Shown: one piece after another, positions 1 to 6,096 of the stretch | Layout: each line of letters opens with the position of its first letter | How positions within the stretch are numbered: the first letter of the stretch is position 1 | Virus record (IMG/VR): IMGVR_UViG_3300017756_000042 | Span: 1 to 37,432 of that record | Length of the DNA: 37,432 nt | DNA from: a virus | Reading direction: 5' to 3' (one strand) | The notes under the pieces: model-generated | Databases searched by the model: none | What the model was told of the DNA's origin: nothing | The model's input: only the letters and a program-made list of their open reading frames with translations | Program-made: the position numbers and the translations under genes

Positions 1-123
1 GAAAGTGCCTATGAAGAGGGTGTTATCGACGCTGAGATTGCTGAGATGCACCGCTTGGTTGATACTGTGGAGGTACGAGAAGAAGTAGACTACTTTGCCC
101 CTGACGAGGAGGTGATGGCATGA
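1..123 (+). CDS. 3' end of an unidentified protein (cut by window edge)
   Basis: An open frame enters from the left edge and ends at a TGA at 121-123. The last 40 residues are strongly acidic (many Glu and Asp) and end EEVMA. The next gene starts at 120 inside an ATGA overlap, and GAGGAGGTGATG just before it is a strong Shine-Dalgarno sequence placed inside this gene's final codons. This is the same arrangement as in the genes that follow, so the fragment is very likely a real gene. Its function cannot be judged from the tail alone. Confidence 0.6.
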   Translation, partial: ESAYEEGVIDAEIAEMHRLVDTVEVREEVDYFAPDEEVMA

Positions 124-311
124 GCGACATCTACTGCCCCTACTGCGAGCATGAAGGCGACCATGACTTCTATGACCTCATGGGGAGCCCTGAAATCAGC
201 GATGGACATTGGAGTGTCTATGAAGAGGTCGAATGCGAGGGATGTGGCAAGTACTACGCCATCGAACTCTCAGGTGCGATTCAAACTTTTGTATCGGAGG
301 TGGGACAATGA
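120..311 (+). CDS. Small zinc-ribbon protein, 63 aa
   Basis: A 63-residue protein with CPYC near the N terminus (Cys6 and Cys9) and CEGC near residues 39-42, the spacing of a two-knuckle zinc ribbon. It starts in an ATGA overlap with the preceding gene, behind GGAGGTGAT. It ends in another ATGA overlap with the 35-residue gene at 308. Such mini zinc ribbons in virus accessory blocks often bind nucleic acid or partner proteins. No specific function can be assigned here. Confidence 0.7.
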   Translation: MSDIYCPYCEHEGDHDFYDLMGSPEISDGHWSVYEEVECEGCGKYYAIELSGAIQTFVSEVGQ

Positions 312-415
312 AGCACTACAAGATTGACTGGAAGTACCCAGTCAACGAAACGGAACTCAAGATACTGCTTGAGGAATGGAGTGGATTCTTTACTATCGAG
401 GAGGTGGTAAAATGA
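308..415 (+). CDS. Hypothetical 35-aa protein
   Basis: This very short gene starts at ATG 308, overlapping the upstream stop by 4 nt, with GGAGG at 297-301 as ribosome binding site. It ends at 415 in an ATGA overlap with the next gene. An in-frame start at 233 would lie deep inside the zinc-ribbon gene and is less likely. The peptide has charged and aromatic residues and no recognisable domain. The exact junctions at both ends are the main reason to believe it is translated. Confidence 0.5.
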   Translation: MKHYKIDWKYPVNETELKILLEEWSGFFTIEEVVK

Positions 416-732
416 CGACGATTACCTGCACAGGATGTGGTGGCGAACGCATCATGAATAACGACGAAGACCTGATCGACGTGCCTGAAAACGGCCTGTG
501 CGATTTTGAACTTCACACATGCCCATCCGATCAAGAATTGCTCATGCAAGAGGCGTTTGACGCACTCAAGCGGATAGCGATCTGGTGCGACGATGTAAAA
601 ATGCGCCACAGTGCCCGTGATAAGCACGAGGAACTGACCAAGATGTGGGAGTCGGTGGATATATATACCCCAACCTCCTATCATCAAACAGGCGGGACAA
701 CACCCGCCGAAAACAACAACAAGGAGGAATAG
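412..732 (+). CDS. Hypothetical 106-aa protein with an N-terminal CxxC
   Basis: The start at 412 (ATGA overlap, GAGGAGGTGG upstream) is preferred over an in-frame ATG at 376. CTGCGG sits at the N terminus and two further cysteines (CDFELHTC) near residues 36-43, so a small zinc-binding module is possible. The rest is helical and acidic. The gene's 3' end contains the TATA box and hairpin that precede the next gene, so promoter and coding sequence overlap here. Confidence 0.6.
   Translation: MTTITCTGCGGERIMNNDEDLIDVPENGLCDFELHTCPSDQELLMQEAFDALKRIAIWCDDVKMRHSARDKHEELTKMWESVDIYTPTSYHQTGGTTPAENNNKEE
660..690 (+). promoter_or_regulatory. Promoter copy 1 of a repeated TATA + CAAACA element
   Basis: TATATATA begins at 660 and CAAACA at 685, a spacing of 25 nt, with CTCCTATCAT between them. 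The same arrangement recurs at 2501 and 3399. The position of CAAACA matches where archaeal transcription would begin relative to a TATA box. It serves the gene at 735 and lies inside the end of the preceding gene. Confidence 0.6.
691..708 (+). promoter_or_regulatory. Hairpin in the leader of the 735 gene
   Basis: GGCGGG (691-696) and CCCGCC (703-708) form a perfect 6-bp stem around ACAACA. It lies immediately after the proposed transcription start and about 25 nt before the start codon, with AAGGAGG (721-727) between. The mRNA would therefore begin with a stem-loop, which could affect stability or translation. Confidence 0.45.
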
Positions 733-734
733 AC

Positions 735-1151
735 ATGGACAAAGGACATACACCGAACATAGCACGAGGCGAGGGGCTCATAGCCACTCGAACGAACACC
801 GCCAAACATACCCACGGGGGTACGGGCAAAGTAACACGGGTTACAAACGTACACCTGCACCCTATGGTGCGAACGAAAGCCCACAACGGCGAATCGTACC
901 ACACCTTCCGCAACGGCGACGACCGTGTGCCGATGTGGTGCGAGCAGGGCAAGCCCAAGGAAATTTATGTGGGTCGAATCGAAACTGACAAGGCCCGGAT
1001 TCAATACTTCGTACACATGAACCCACGCCACGAGTCGTTCTACTTGTGGGGCTACGACGAGTGCCCTATCTGTGGACAATCGCTCTATGAGTCGCACTGG
1101 ATGACGTTCAATGCGATTGAAAAGCAAACACCACTGGAGGTGTTACAATGA
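735..1151 (+). CDS. Hypothetical 138-aa protein with CPIC motif
   Basis: The start at 735 follows AAGGAGG at ideal distance, and the in-frame ATG at 645 lies far inside the upstream gene. The first 50 residues are basic and Thr/His-rich. The C-terminal half has an FVHMN segment and CPICGQ near residue 115, a single zinc-knuckle half. It has its own promoter (660-690) and ends in an ATGA overlap with the coiled-coil gene at 1148. I do not recognise the family. Confidence 0.65.
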   Translation: MDKGHTPNIARGEGLIATRTNTAKHTHGGTGKVTRVTNVHLHPMVRTKAHNGESYHTFRNGDDRVPMWCEQGKPKEIYVGRIETDKARIQYFVHMNPRHESFYLWGYDECPICGQSLYESHWMTFNAIEKQTPLEVLQ

Positions 1152-1564
1152 ACGGATTCCGTGACATGGAAGTGTACGATATGGAGCAGGCACTACGCCT
1201 GTTCTGTGACACCTCGACCAGATCGTTCTTGTACGACGTGTGGGGTGCTTACAAGCGAATCGACGAACTCAGCGACCAACTCAACAAGGCGAGCATGGGG
1301 TACGCTAAGCGTGGCGACCTCATCTCCGAACTGAATAACTCGGTACAGTTCTTGGAACGCATGTCTGAGGACAGGCTCAAGTACATCAAGGAACTTGAGG
1401 AACGTGAGGGTATGTTGGAAGACCGTATTCAGGAACTTGAAACGGCCTATGACGAGGTGGACTGGGAGTACAAAGCGACTCTTGAAGCACTCGAATCTGA
1501 GCAGGGCTTGGTGTCTGAACAGGCTGAAATAATTTCCGACCTTCGCAGGGGGGTGGGACAATGA
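1148..1564 (+). CDS. Coiled-coil protein, 138 aa
   Basis: After about 40 N-terminal residues, the chain is a long charged helix with heptad-like spacing of Leu, Ile and Met and many Glu/Lys/Arg (residues about 40-135), so it is probably an elongated coiled-coil dimer. It begins in an ATGA overlap with the gene at 735 (GGAGGTG upstream) and ends in an ATGA overlap with the 38-residue gene at 1561. Function unknown; an oligomerising adaptor or inhibitor is possible but unsupported. Confidence 0.65.
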   Translation: MNGFRDMEVYDMEQALRLFCDTSTRSFLYDVWGAYKRIDELSDQLNKASMGYAKRGDLISELNNSVQFLERMSEDRLKYIKELEEREGMLEDRIQELETAYDEVDWEYKATLEALESEQGLVSEQAEIISDLRRGVGQ

Positions 1565-1677
1565 CGACGATCAAAACCATTGTGCTTAATGTTGAGGACA
1601 TCGCTGACTTTTACGTGTGGCGACTACTGAACCTACTGGGCGAGCATTGGCATGGCCCTGTGGAGGTGGTACAATGA
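1561..1677 (+). CDS. Hypothetical 38-aa protein
   Basis: ATG at 1561 overlaps the upstream stop (ATGA), with AGGGGGGTGGG just before it. The frame stays open to TGA at 1675-1677, which overlaps the ATG of the methyltransferase-like gene at 1674. The peptide is mixed hydrophobic and aromatic, with no motif. The two exact overlaps support translation, if only as a coupling peptide for the next gene. Confidence 0.45.
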   Translation: MTTIKTIVLNVEDIADFYVWRLLNLLGEHWHGPVEVVQ

Positions 1678-2318
1678 GGGTACTGGTAGCCTGTGAGTAT
1701 AGTGGCAAAGTGCGTGAAGCGTTCCGAGCCAAGGGGCATGATGCGTGGTCTTGCGACCTGCTACCTGCTGATGATGACTCACCGTATCACATTCAAGGGG
1801 ATGTGCTTAATGTGCTTGAGCAGGGATGGGATCTGATGGTGGCTCACCCACCATGTACCTACCTCACAGTAGCGGGGGCACGGTGGCTGTATCACCCAGA
1901 TGACAAGCACCTACCTACCAAAGACCGTAGGCCACACCCCAACTACCCTAACCGATTACAACAACGACAGGAGGCCATCGACTTTGTACAGGCTCTCATG
2001 GATGCACCGATACCACGTATTGCCATTGAGAACCCTGTCTCGATGATTTCCTCACTCATTCGACCTGCTGACCAAAAGGTTCAGCCGTACCACTTCGGAC
2101 ATCTTGAGCGCAAGTCTACGTGCTTTTGGCTCAAGGGACTGCCCTTGCTAAAGCATGTGACCGATCTGGAGGCCGAGACGATGGCTCTCCCACCCAAACA
2201 ACGGGACAGGCTTCACTACCTGCCTCCGTCGCCTGATCGATGGAAGTTGCGAAGTGAAACATTTCAAGGGATAGCCGACGCAATGGCTGACCAATGGGGG
2301 GTGTTAGAATGGCTATGA
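1674..2318 (+). CDS. Phage-type DNA cytosine methyltransferase-like protein
   Basis: The 214-residue protein begins MRVLVACEYSG, an AdoMet-binding motif I of the C5-methyltransferase fold. It has HPPC at residues 58-61 in place of the usual PCQ loop and IENP near 118-121 in place of ENV. This matches a compact family common in phages and usually annotated as DNA cytosine methyltransferase. It lacks the long target-recognition region of Dcm enzymes, so its specificity, or whether it methylates DNA at all, is unclear. The start at 1674 uses the ATGA overlap rather than an in-frame start at 1617. Confidence 0.8.
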   Translation: MRVLVACEYSGKVREAFRAKGHDAWSCDLLPADDDSPYHIQGDVLNVLEQGWDLMVAHPPCTYLTVAGARWLYHPDDKHLPTKDRRPHPNYPNRLQQRQEAIDFVQALMDAPIPRIAIENPVSMISSLIRPADQKVQPYHFGHLERKSTCFWLKGLPLLKHVTDLEAETMALPPKQRDRLHYLPPSPDRWKLRSETFQGIADAMADQWGVLEWL

Positions 2319-2470
2319 GTGGATGGGAAGTATATCACTTGGCTCTCGGTGTGCGGTTGCATGTCGATGGAGTCACACCACACCACGTTATCTTGACGAG
2401 GCGTGACAATGGTCGAACATTTGCGGTAGATTACCGCACGTTTGATCTGAACTATCGGAGGCTGGAATGA
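2315..2470 (+). CDS. Hypothetical 51-aa protein
   Basis: A short frame starts at ATG 2315 in an ATGA overlap with the methyltransferase stop, or two codons earlier at 2309. It reads to TGA at 2468-2470. The peptide has alternating hydrophobic and charged residues that could form a small beta sheet, plus basic residues (LTRRDNGR). No family is recognised. It is the last gene of the first accessory operon; the next promoter lies directly downstream. Confidence 0.5.
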   Translation: MSGWEVYHLALGVRLHVDGVTPHHVILTRRDNGRTFAVDYRTFDLNYRRLE

Positions 2471-2500
2471 TGCACCACTTCCGGGTAAGGGGTCGGCACC

Positions 2501-2531
2501 TATAAATAGGGCAACCTCATAGCATCAAACA
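2501..2531 (+). promoter_or_regulatory. Promoter copy 2 of the TATA + CAAACA element
   Basis: TATAAATAGG begins at 2501 and CAAACA at 2526, again 25 nt apart, with CAACCTCATAGCAT between (compare CAACCTCCTATCAT in copy 1). AAGGAGG follows at once and the start codon is at 2545, so the leader would be only about 15-20 nt. It is the most canonical archaeal TATA box in the accessory block. Confidence 0.65.
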
Positions 2532-2544
2532 AGGAGGAATTGAA

Positions 2545-2823
2545 ATGAAAAAATACGAAGATTACCTAAAAGACAAACACGAACCGATGACCGAAGAACA
2601 AATCCGTGACGCTGAGGGGGAGTTTTACGATGCGCTGTATCGCAATCAAGAAGTCGCCAAGCAAATCGTTGATTACCTGATCGCTGAGATTGACTACCTA
2701 CGGAGCATGTATGCCGAAGCCTACTGGTGGATTGGCCGACAAGCCCCACGAGGACAGTCAATCCAAAAGGTGTATCGGAATCTGATGAAAGAGGCCAACC
2801 GAATCAGGGAGGAATTGAAATGA
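2545..2823 (+). CDS. Hypothetical helical 92-aa protein
   Basis: The start at 2545 follows AAGGAGG. The protein is strongly charged and predicted helical throughout, with EEQ/DAEGE and a Tyr/Trp-rich centre (AYWWIGRQ), and no cysteines. It is the first gene of an operon under the promoter at 2501 and ends in an ATGA overlap with the gene at 2820. No known family is recognised. Confidence 0.65.
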   Translation: MKKYEDYLKDKHEPMTEEQIRDAEGEFYDALYRNQEVAKQIVDYLIAEIDYLRSMYAEAYWWIGRQAPRGQSIQKVYRNLMKEANRIREELK

Positions 2824-3053
2824 TGTGGACTTTTGGATCGAAAGCGACTGCTGAGGCCAAGTTCATGACCATGCACGGGCGACTGGGAATGGTCTACAAC
2901 GTGGTGTTCACGTCACGCTCAGTACCGAAGCGTGAACTGGCGAAGCGACTACGTGTCATGCGTAAAAGCGTCGTCGATCAGGGATGGAATGCCAGTGGGA
3001 TTGAGTGGTCGGAATCGACTGACAAGTTGTTCCAGATTTGGAGGAGGGATTGA
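2820..3053 (+). CDS. Hypothetical 77-aa protein
   Basis: ATG 2820 overlaps the upstream stop as ATGATG; an in-frame ATG at 2727 would be buried in the preceding gene. The protein is basic, with a Lys/Arg-rich middle (about residues 35-50), and ends in an aromatic segment WRRD. It could bind nucleic acid, but no motif proves it. The next gene begins 2 nt after its stop, preceded by GGAGGGAT, so the two are likely co-translated. Confidence 0.6.
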   Translation: MMWTFGSKATAEAKFMTMHGRLGMVYNVVFTSRSVPKRELAKRLRVMRKSVVDQGWNASGIEWSESTDKLFQIWRRD

Positions 3054-3054
3054 T

Positions 3055-3405
3055 ATGTCTGTTCAAGGATATGTCTTCGCCTGTTTCTATGTGGAAGAGG
3101 TTGACGAGTGGATTATCGAATCGAATCCGATTGAGATGAAAAGCAAGGAGGGAGTGTACCAGTGGATGAAACACCATTGGCTGGAAGACAAACCTACTGA
3201 ATCTCACATACTACGCACCGACCCTGCCGAAGTTCTGCTCATGACTCACACCGACGAGTCACGTACTAACGACAAGGACAACCCGCATGCAAGTGATGTG
3301 GGGTGGGCTCTAAGCAACACCCTGATCGCTGTACAAGGTAACTGTGCCTTCTTCGCTGAAACTTCCGGGCTCATGCGACAAGTGTTGGAGGCGATGGGTA
3401 TATAG
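3055..3405 (+). CDS. Hypothetical 116-aa protein
   Basis: The start at 3055 lies just after the upstream stop with GAGGAGGGAT as ribosome binding site; the longer in-frame start at 2932 is unlikely. The N-terminal half looks like a small alpha/beta domain (VFACFYVEE) and the C-terminal half contains AVQGNCAFFAETSG. No domain is recognised. Its last codons contain the TATATA of promoter copy 3. Confidence 0.6.
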   Translation: MSVQGYVFACFYVEEVDEWIIESNPIEMKSKEGVYQWMKHHWLEDKPTESHILRTDPAEVLLMTHTDESRTNDKDNPHASDVGWALSNTLIAVQGNCAFFAETSGLMRQVLEAMGI

Positions 3406-3429
3406 GGGTGATACTCCTACCAACAAACA
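3399..3429 (+). promoter_or_regulatory. Promoter copy 3 of the TATA + CAAACA element
   Basis: TATATAGGGG begins at 3399 and CAAACA at 3424, the same 25-nt spacing as copies 1 and 2, with ACTCCTACCAA between. It overlaps the end of the gene at 3055 and precedes the gene at 3472. Confidence 0.6.
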
Positions 3430-3436
3430 GCCCGGA

Positions 3437-3450
3437 GGCACACCTGTGCC
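3437..3450 (+). promoter_or_regulatory. Hairpin in the leader of the 3472 gene
   Basis: GGCAC (3437-3441) and GTGCC (3446-3450) form a 5-bp stem with loop ACCT, inside a perfect inverted repeat. Like the hairpin at 691-708, it lies between the proposed transcription start and the AAGGAGG ribosome binding site. Confidence 0.4.
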
Positions 3451-3471
3451 GACCGCTAAGGAGGAATAAAA

Positions 3472-3663
3472 ATGCAAGACATAAGTGAAAAAATAATGGC
3501 AAGACACGAACTAACACCGATGGGATTCTTGAGGTGGCGAGCCAACCGTGATAACGATGTGATGATGTATCTCGTCGAATCGTTTCTGGCCTTGGCCGAC
3601 TCTCGAGAAGTCACCGACCTACTGACCGAACTGTACCTTGAACTCGGGGAGGGATTGGATTGA
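3472..3663 (+). CDS. Hypothetical helical 63-aa protein
   Basis: The start at 3472 follows AAGGAGGAATAAAA. The protein is all-helical in appearance, with a basic patch (RWRANRD) followed by an amphipathic Leu-rich C-terminal half. No motif is recognised. Its last codons include GGGGAGGGATTGG, the ribosome binding site for the TTG-started zinc protein that overlaps its stop at 3660-3663. Confidence 0.6.
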   Translation: MQDISEKIMARHELTPMGFLRWRANRDNDVMMYLVESFLALADSREVTDLLTELYLELGEGLD

Positions 3664-3788
3664 ACGACTTGGTATGTTGGAAGTGTGATAAGTTGATCGG
3701 AAAAACGACCAGCGACAAGGAGCAGAATGTTTGGTGTACCAAGTGTATGCACAAGCGTGGTATTTCAGGAGCGTGGGCTCTTGAATAG
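3660..3788 (+). CDS. 42-aa zinc-ribbon protein with TTG start
   Basis: The frame from TTG 3660 (TTGA overlap with the upstream stop) to TAG 3786-3788 encodes 42 residues with CWKC near residue 6 and CTKC near residue 26, a compact CxxC-x(16)-CxxC zinc ribbon. GGGGAGGGA sits about 6 nt upstream. There is no ATG alternative that keeps the first knuckle, so the TTG start is well supported. Function unknown. Confidence 0.6.
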   Translation: MNDLVCWKCDKLIGKTTSDKEQNVWCTKCMHKRGISGAWALE

Positions 3789-4056
3789 GGACAGTCGAGG
3801 TAAAGCATACTACAAATCAAAGAAGCCAAAGGGCTACCTGTGGCAGTTTACAATGGCTCAGTGTGACTCGTGTCGCCTGATCGGTATGCTCGAAGGGTCT
3901 GAGCGATTCATCGACAACCCACGTGCATTCGATCTGGTATTCGATAAGCAACCGACTACTATCTATCAACACAAAGGGTTGTGGGGAGTTTCGCCACACA
4001 GTACCTTCTGTATAGATTGTGTAGTCAGCATAGGCATTGGAGGTGAAGAAGAATGA
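3781..4056 (+). CDS. Zinc-binding protein, about 91 aa
   Basis: The frame carries CDSC and, about 60 residues later, CIDC, probably one zinc site. The start is uncertain. TTG 3781 overlaps the preceding gene by 8 nt and has GGAG nearby. ATG 3727 has AAGGAG just upstream but would overlap that gene by 62 nt. The N terminus is basic (KAYYKSKKPKG) and could bind nucleic acid. It ends in an ATGA overlap with a possible small frame at 4053. Confidence 0.6.
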   Translation: MNRDSRGKAYYKSKKPKGYLWQFTMAQCDSCRLIGMLEGSERFIDNPRAFDLVFDKQPTTIYQHKGLWGVSPHSTFCIDCVVSIGIGGEEE

Positions 4057-4217
4057 TTAAGTACTGGAGTGATAAATTGTATAACTGGGGCAGGGAATAC
4101 CGAACACTAAACCTGTTGGGCTCGGTTTCTGTTTTCTGTTGTTTCACCTCCTTGGCACACATCTCATGGTGTTCCCGCCCCACCTTTCATCAGGAGGTAA
4201 TTTCATGCGTAAGATGA
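4053..4217 (+). CDS. Possible small membrane protein, 54 aa (uncertain)
   Basis: ATG 4053 overlaps the upstream stop (ATGA) and GGAGGTGAAGAAG precedes it. The frame runs to 4217 and has a hydrophobic stretch of about 20 residues (LNLLGSVSVFCCF and on) that could be a membrane segment. It overlaps the start of the winged-helix gene at 4205 by 13 nt. The alternative is that this stretch is the long leader of that gene, in which case the frame is spurious. Confidence 0.3.
   Translation: MIKYWSDKLYNWGREYRTLNLLGSVSVFCCFTSLAHISWCSRPTFHQEVISCVR
4146..4198 (+). promoter_or_regulatory. Possible Shine-Dalgarno-sequestering leader of the 4205 gene
   Basis: ACCTCCT at 4146-4152 is perfectly complementary to AGGAGGT at 4192-4198, the ribosome binding site of the gene at 4205. 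Pairing would hide that site in a 7-bp stem with a loop of about 40 nt. A weak TATAAC at 4080 with CACTAAAC 25 nt later could be a degenerate fourth copy of the accessory promoter and would give a leader of about 100 nt. Confidence 0.35.
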
Positions 4218-4495
4218 ATACGCGTATGCTCGAAACCATTGTGGGTATGCTCAGGCAAAACCCCAATGGTCTATCATCGGTCGAGATTTACAACAATCTT
4301 GCCGACTCAGGTAAGTTTTACCGACACTTACCTGCTATGAGCAGTATTGGATCGGTACTCAAGGGCATGAGCCCTGTGGGTATCACAACAAACAGCAGTC
4401 GGTATGAGCGCACCAACACGTCAGGTGCCCGTAAGGTGTCCGTATGGACAATAGACGTGGACAAATATAACCAATGGAGGAATAAAAATGAGTAG
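4205..4495 (+). CDS. Winged-helix DNA-binding protein, 96 aa
   Basis: The start at 4205 follows CAGGAGGTAATTTC. The order of elements fits a winged helix: helix 1 (TRMLETIVGML), NPNGLSSVEIYNNL as helix 2, a recognition-helix-like MSSIGSVLKGM, then a basic Ser/Thr-rich wing and a closing strand (VSVWTIDVD). Similar layouts occur in the proteins at 7416 and 10527. It is probably a transcription regulator or a DNA-targeting adaptor. The gene overlaps the next one by 8 nt. Confidence 0.65.
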   Translation: MRKMNTRMLETIVGMLRQNPNGLSSVEIYNNLADSGKFYRHLPAMSSIGSVLKGMSPVGITTNSSRYERTNTSGARKVSVWTIDVDKYNQWRNKNE

Positions 4496-4946
4496 AAGAA
4501 CGAAGCATAAGATAATTGTACGAACGAAAGACCTGTATCTTGATCAGGCACAGCCCTATTCCAGATCGATGTTGACTGGACAACTGGTGCAACGACCGCA
4601 TATTGTACTACACAAATTGCGTGAGGGCGAAGATGACGCACCATTCACAATCAACAGGCTATCAATGCTGTTTGATTTTGTCCGGGCTTTGGGCGTTAAT
4701 GTGACCGTGCAAAACGGTAGTACTTCGAGTACCACTTACTATGGTGATAGGGAAGTCATACCAGACACCCATCTCAAACCATTCTTTTATGGGTATGAAC
4801 ATGAAGAATTTAGTGGTGATGAGCCCAGCATGTATGCGAAATTAGAACAAGCAATGAGACAAGCAAAGGAGGAATTCTTGATCTTCCACGTCGATCAGTA
4901 CAACATTTTGGTTGATGTGACGACGTTGGATGCATTGATGGAGTGA
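4488..4946 (+). CDS. Hypothetical 152-aa protein
   Basis: The gene starts at 4488 after GGAGGAATAAAA. The N terminus is basic (SRRTKHKIIVRTK) and beta-rich; the middle has FDFVRALGVNVTVQ, and the C-terminal half is acidic and ends with a strand-helix FLIFHVDQYNILVDV. No known domain is recognised. It is the last gene of the accessory block, and the AT-rich spacer begins at its stop codon. Confidence 0.65.
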   Translation: MSRRTKHKIIVRTKDLYLDQAQPYSRSMLTGQLVQRPHIVLHKLREGEDDAPFTINRLSMLFDFVRALGVNVTVQNGSTSSTTYYGDREVIPDTHLKPFFYGYEHEEFSGDEPSMYAKLEQAMRQAKEEFLIFHVDQYNILVDVTTLDALME

Positions 4947-5187
4947 ATTAATTTTATTTCTTTCAGTGTTTCAGACGAAAATAATTCGATTGACTGAGCC
5001 CCTGATCGGGTGAATTAATTTATTTCTTCATAAGGGTTTGAATGTAAGCGGTCTTACTACTATACTGTATTACTACTACTATTATTATTCTTTACAACTC
5101 CTATACGAAATAAACTAATTAGCGTTGATCGATGTACTGCATTGGATTTATTTGCGTTCTGAAAATTGAAAGAATAAAATTAATTCA
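4943..5187. repeat. AT-rich intergenic region with repeats; candidate origin or control region
   Basis: The gap between 4946 and 5226 is the longest non-coding stretch and is visibly AT-rich. GTGAATTAATTTTATTTCTT at 4943-4962 recurs almost exactly at 5010-5028. An inverted copy (AGAATAAAATTAATTCA) lies at 5171-5187 and a degenerate inverted one at 5107-5121. A run of TACTAC/TATTAT triplets lies between, about 5052-5091. The repeats separate the accessory and replication blocks and lie next to the MCM operon, as an origin might. Transcription termination is an alternative reading of the T-rich parts. Confidence 0.45.
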
Positions 5188-5192
5188 GATAC

Positions 5193-5204
5193 CTTGATAT
5201 ACTG
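5193..5204 (+). promoter_or_regulatory. TATA box for the 5226 operon
   Basis: CTTGATATACTG centred near 5200 lies about 26 nt before ATG 5226, so transcription would begin at or very near the start codon. GGTGAT at 5217-5222 lies between. GATATACTG recurs upstream of 11897, and TATATACTGG upstream of 10967 and 19223. Confidence 0.6.
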
Positions 5205-5225
5205 ACGATACGAAATGGTGATAAT

Positions 5226-6092
5226 ATGAAACGAATCAAGCACGACACAATAGACATCTACACCAACAAGGGTGTACAAGCAAAGCACTTTGACGACTTA
5301 CTGAACGTAGTCGTCTTTGCTGAAAACGAATACGGTAATGCGCCAACACTTCTGTTTAGAAGCATCTTCGGTGATTCTAAACCTAGTGCCTACGTTAGTA
5401 GTCACTTGTTGGCGGAACTCGGATTCAACTCAGCACCTAGCATGGATGACATCGGTTGGGAACTATACATACACAAAGTCACAAAGTCTGTATGGGTTAG
5501 GGTCACAGGCTGGCCTACTACCTCTCTCTTCCCTCCAGATCAATCACGTGGCAACTGGATTTACACATACCCAGTTGTTCGTGACTTACTAGAGTGGTTA
5601 AAGAATCCTACTGGCGATAATGTCAACGACTCAATCAAATGTATGTACATCACAAGTAGTACACTACATGATGCTCTCGAGTCTGACGAGTACCCGATAC
5701 TCGATCCTGAAGACATCTACCACTACAACCTTATGACCGATGCTGTTACCAAATATACTGGTGCCACAGGGGGCAAAGGTAAGCGTATGAAGAAGGGTGA
5801 CTTGAGGTTGTTCCTCACACCACCTACGTGGATGTTCCCTAAGTTGGCTCTAATGCAACATTATGTTGCGCCTAGTATAGTAGTGGTGGGACACAAAGAC
5901 GAGCCCATAGACGTTGATGCTGGGGCATCTTTGATGGAATACTTTAGAGGGTATCAACCAGACCCTGCACTCTTCGATGTGGCTGTGATTGAACTGACCG
6001 ACCAGATCGCTAAGCACAAGAAGGCTAAGTCGGACTTCCTACAAGCCATCGAAGACGCTGAACCACAACCAAACAACATGCTATGGGGATGA
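5226..6092 (+). CDS. Unknown 288-aa protein, first gene of the helicase operon
   Basis: A soluble alpha/beta protein of 288 residues without a recognisable nucleotide-binding, nuclease or zinc motif. Residues about 30-115 are beta-rich with several Trp (VWVRVTGWP). A basic segment GGKGKRMKKG lies near 184-193, and the C terminus is helical and charged. It has its own TATA box and lies 4 nt upstream of the MCM-like gene, so a role in replication initiation or helicase loading is plausible by position only. Confidence 0.65.
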   Translation: MKRIKHDTIDIYTNKGVQAKHFDDLLNVVVFAENEYGNAPTLLFRSIFGDSKPSAYVSSHLLAELGFNSAPSMDDIGWELYIHKVTKSVWVRVTGWPTTSLFPPDQSRGNWIYTYPVVRDLLEWLKNPTGDNVNDSIKCMYITSSTLHDALESDEYPILDPEDIYHYNLMTDAVTKYTGATGGKGKRMKKGDLRLFLTPPTWMFPKLALMQHYVAPSIVVVGHKDEPIDVDAGASLMEYFRGYQPDPALFDVAVIELTDQIAKHKKAKSDFLQAIEDAEPQPNNMLWG

Positions 6093-6096
6093 TACT

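Noticed and set aside
316-1127. Long minus-strand frames (for example 316-765 and 684-1127) in the accessory block
   Set aside because: They run opposite to genes with ribosome binding sites, overlaps and zinc motifs, and their translations are low-complexity in the way of antisense frames.
4999-5010. CCCCTGATCGGG as a terminator hairpin
   Set aside because: The stem is only three pairs with a short loop and is not followed by a T run that would make it a convincing terminator.
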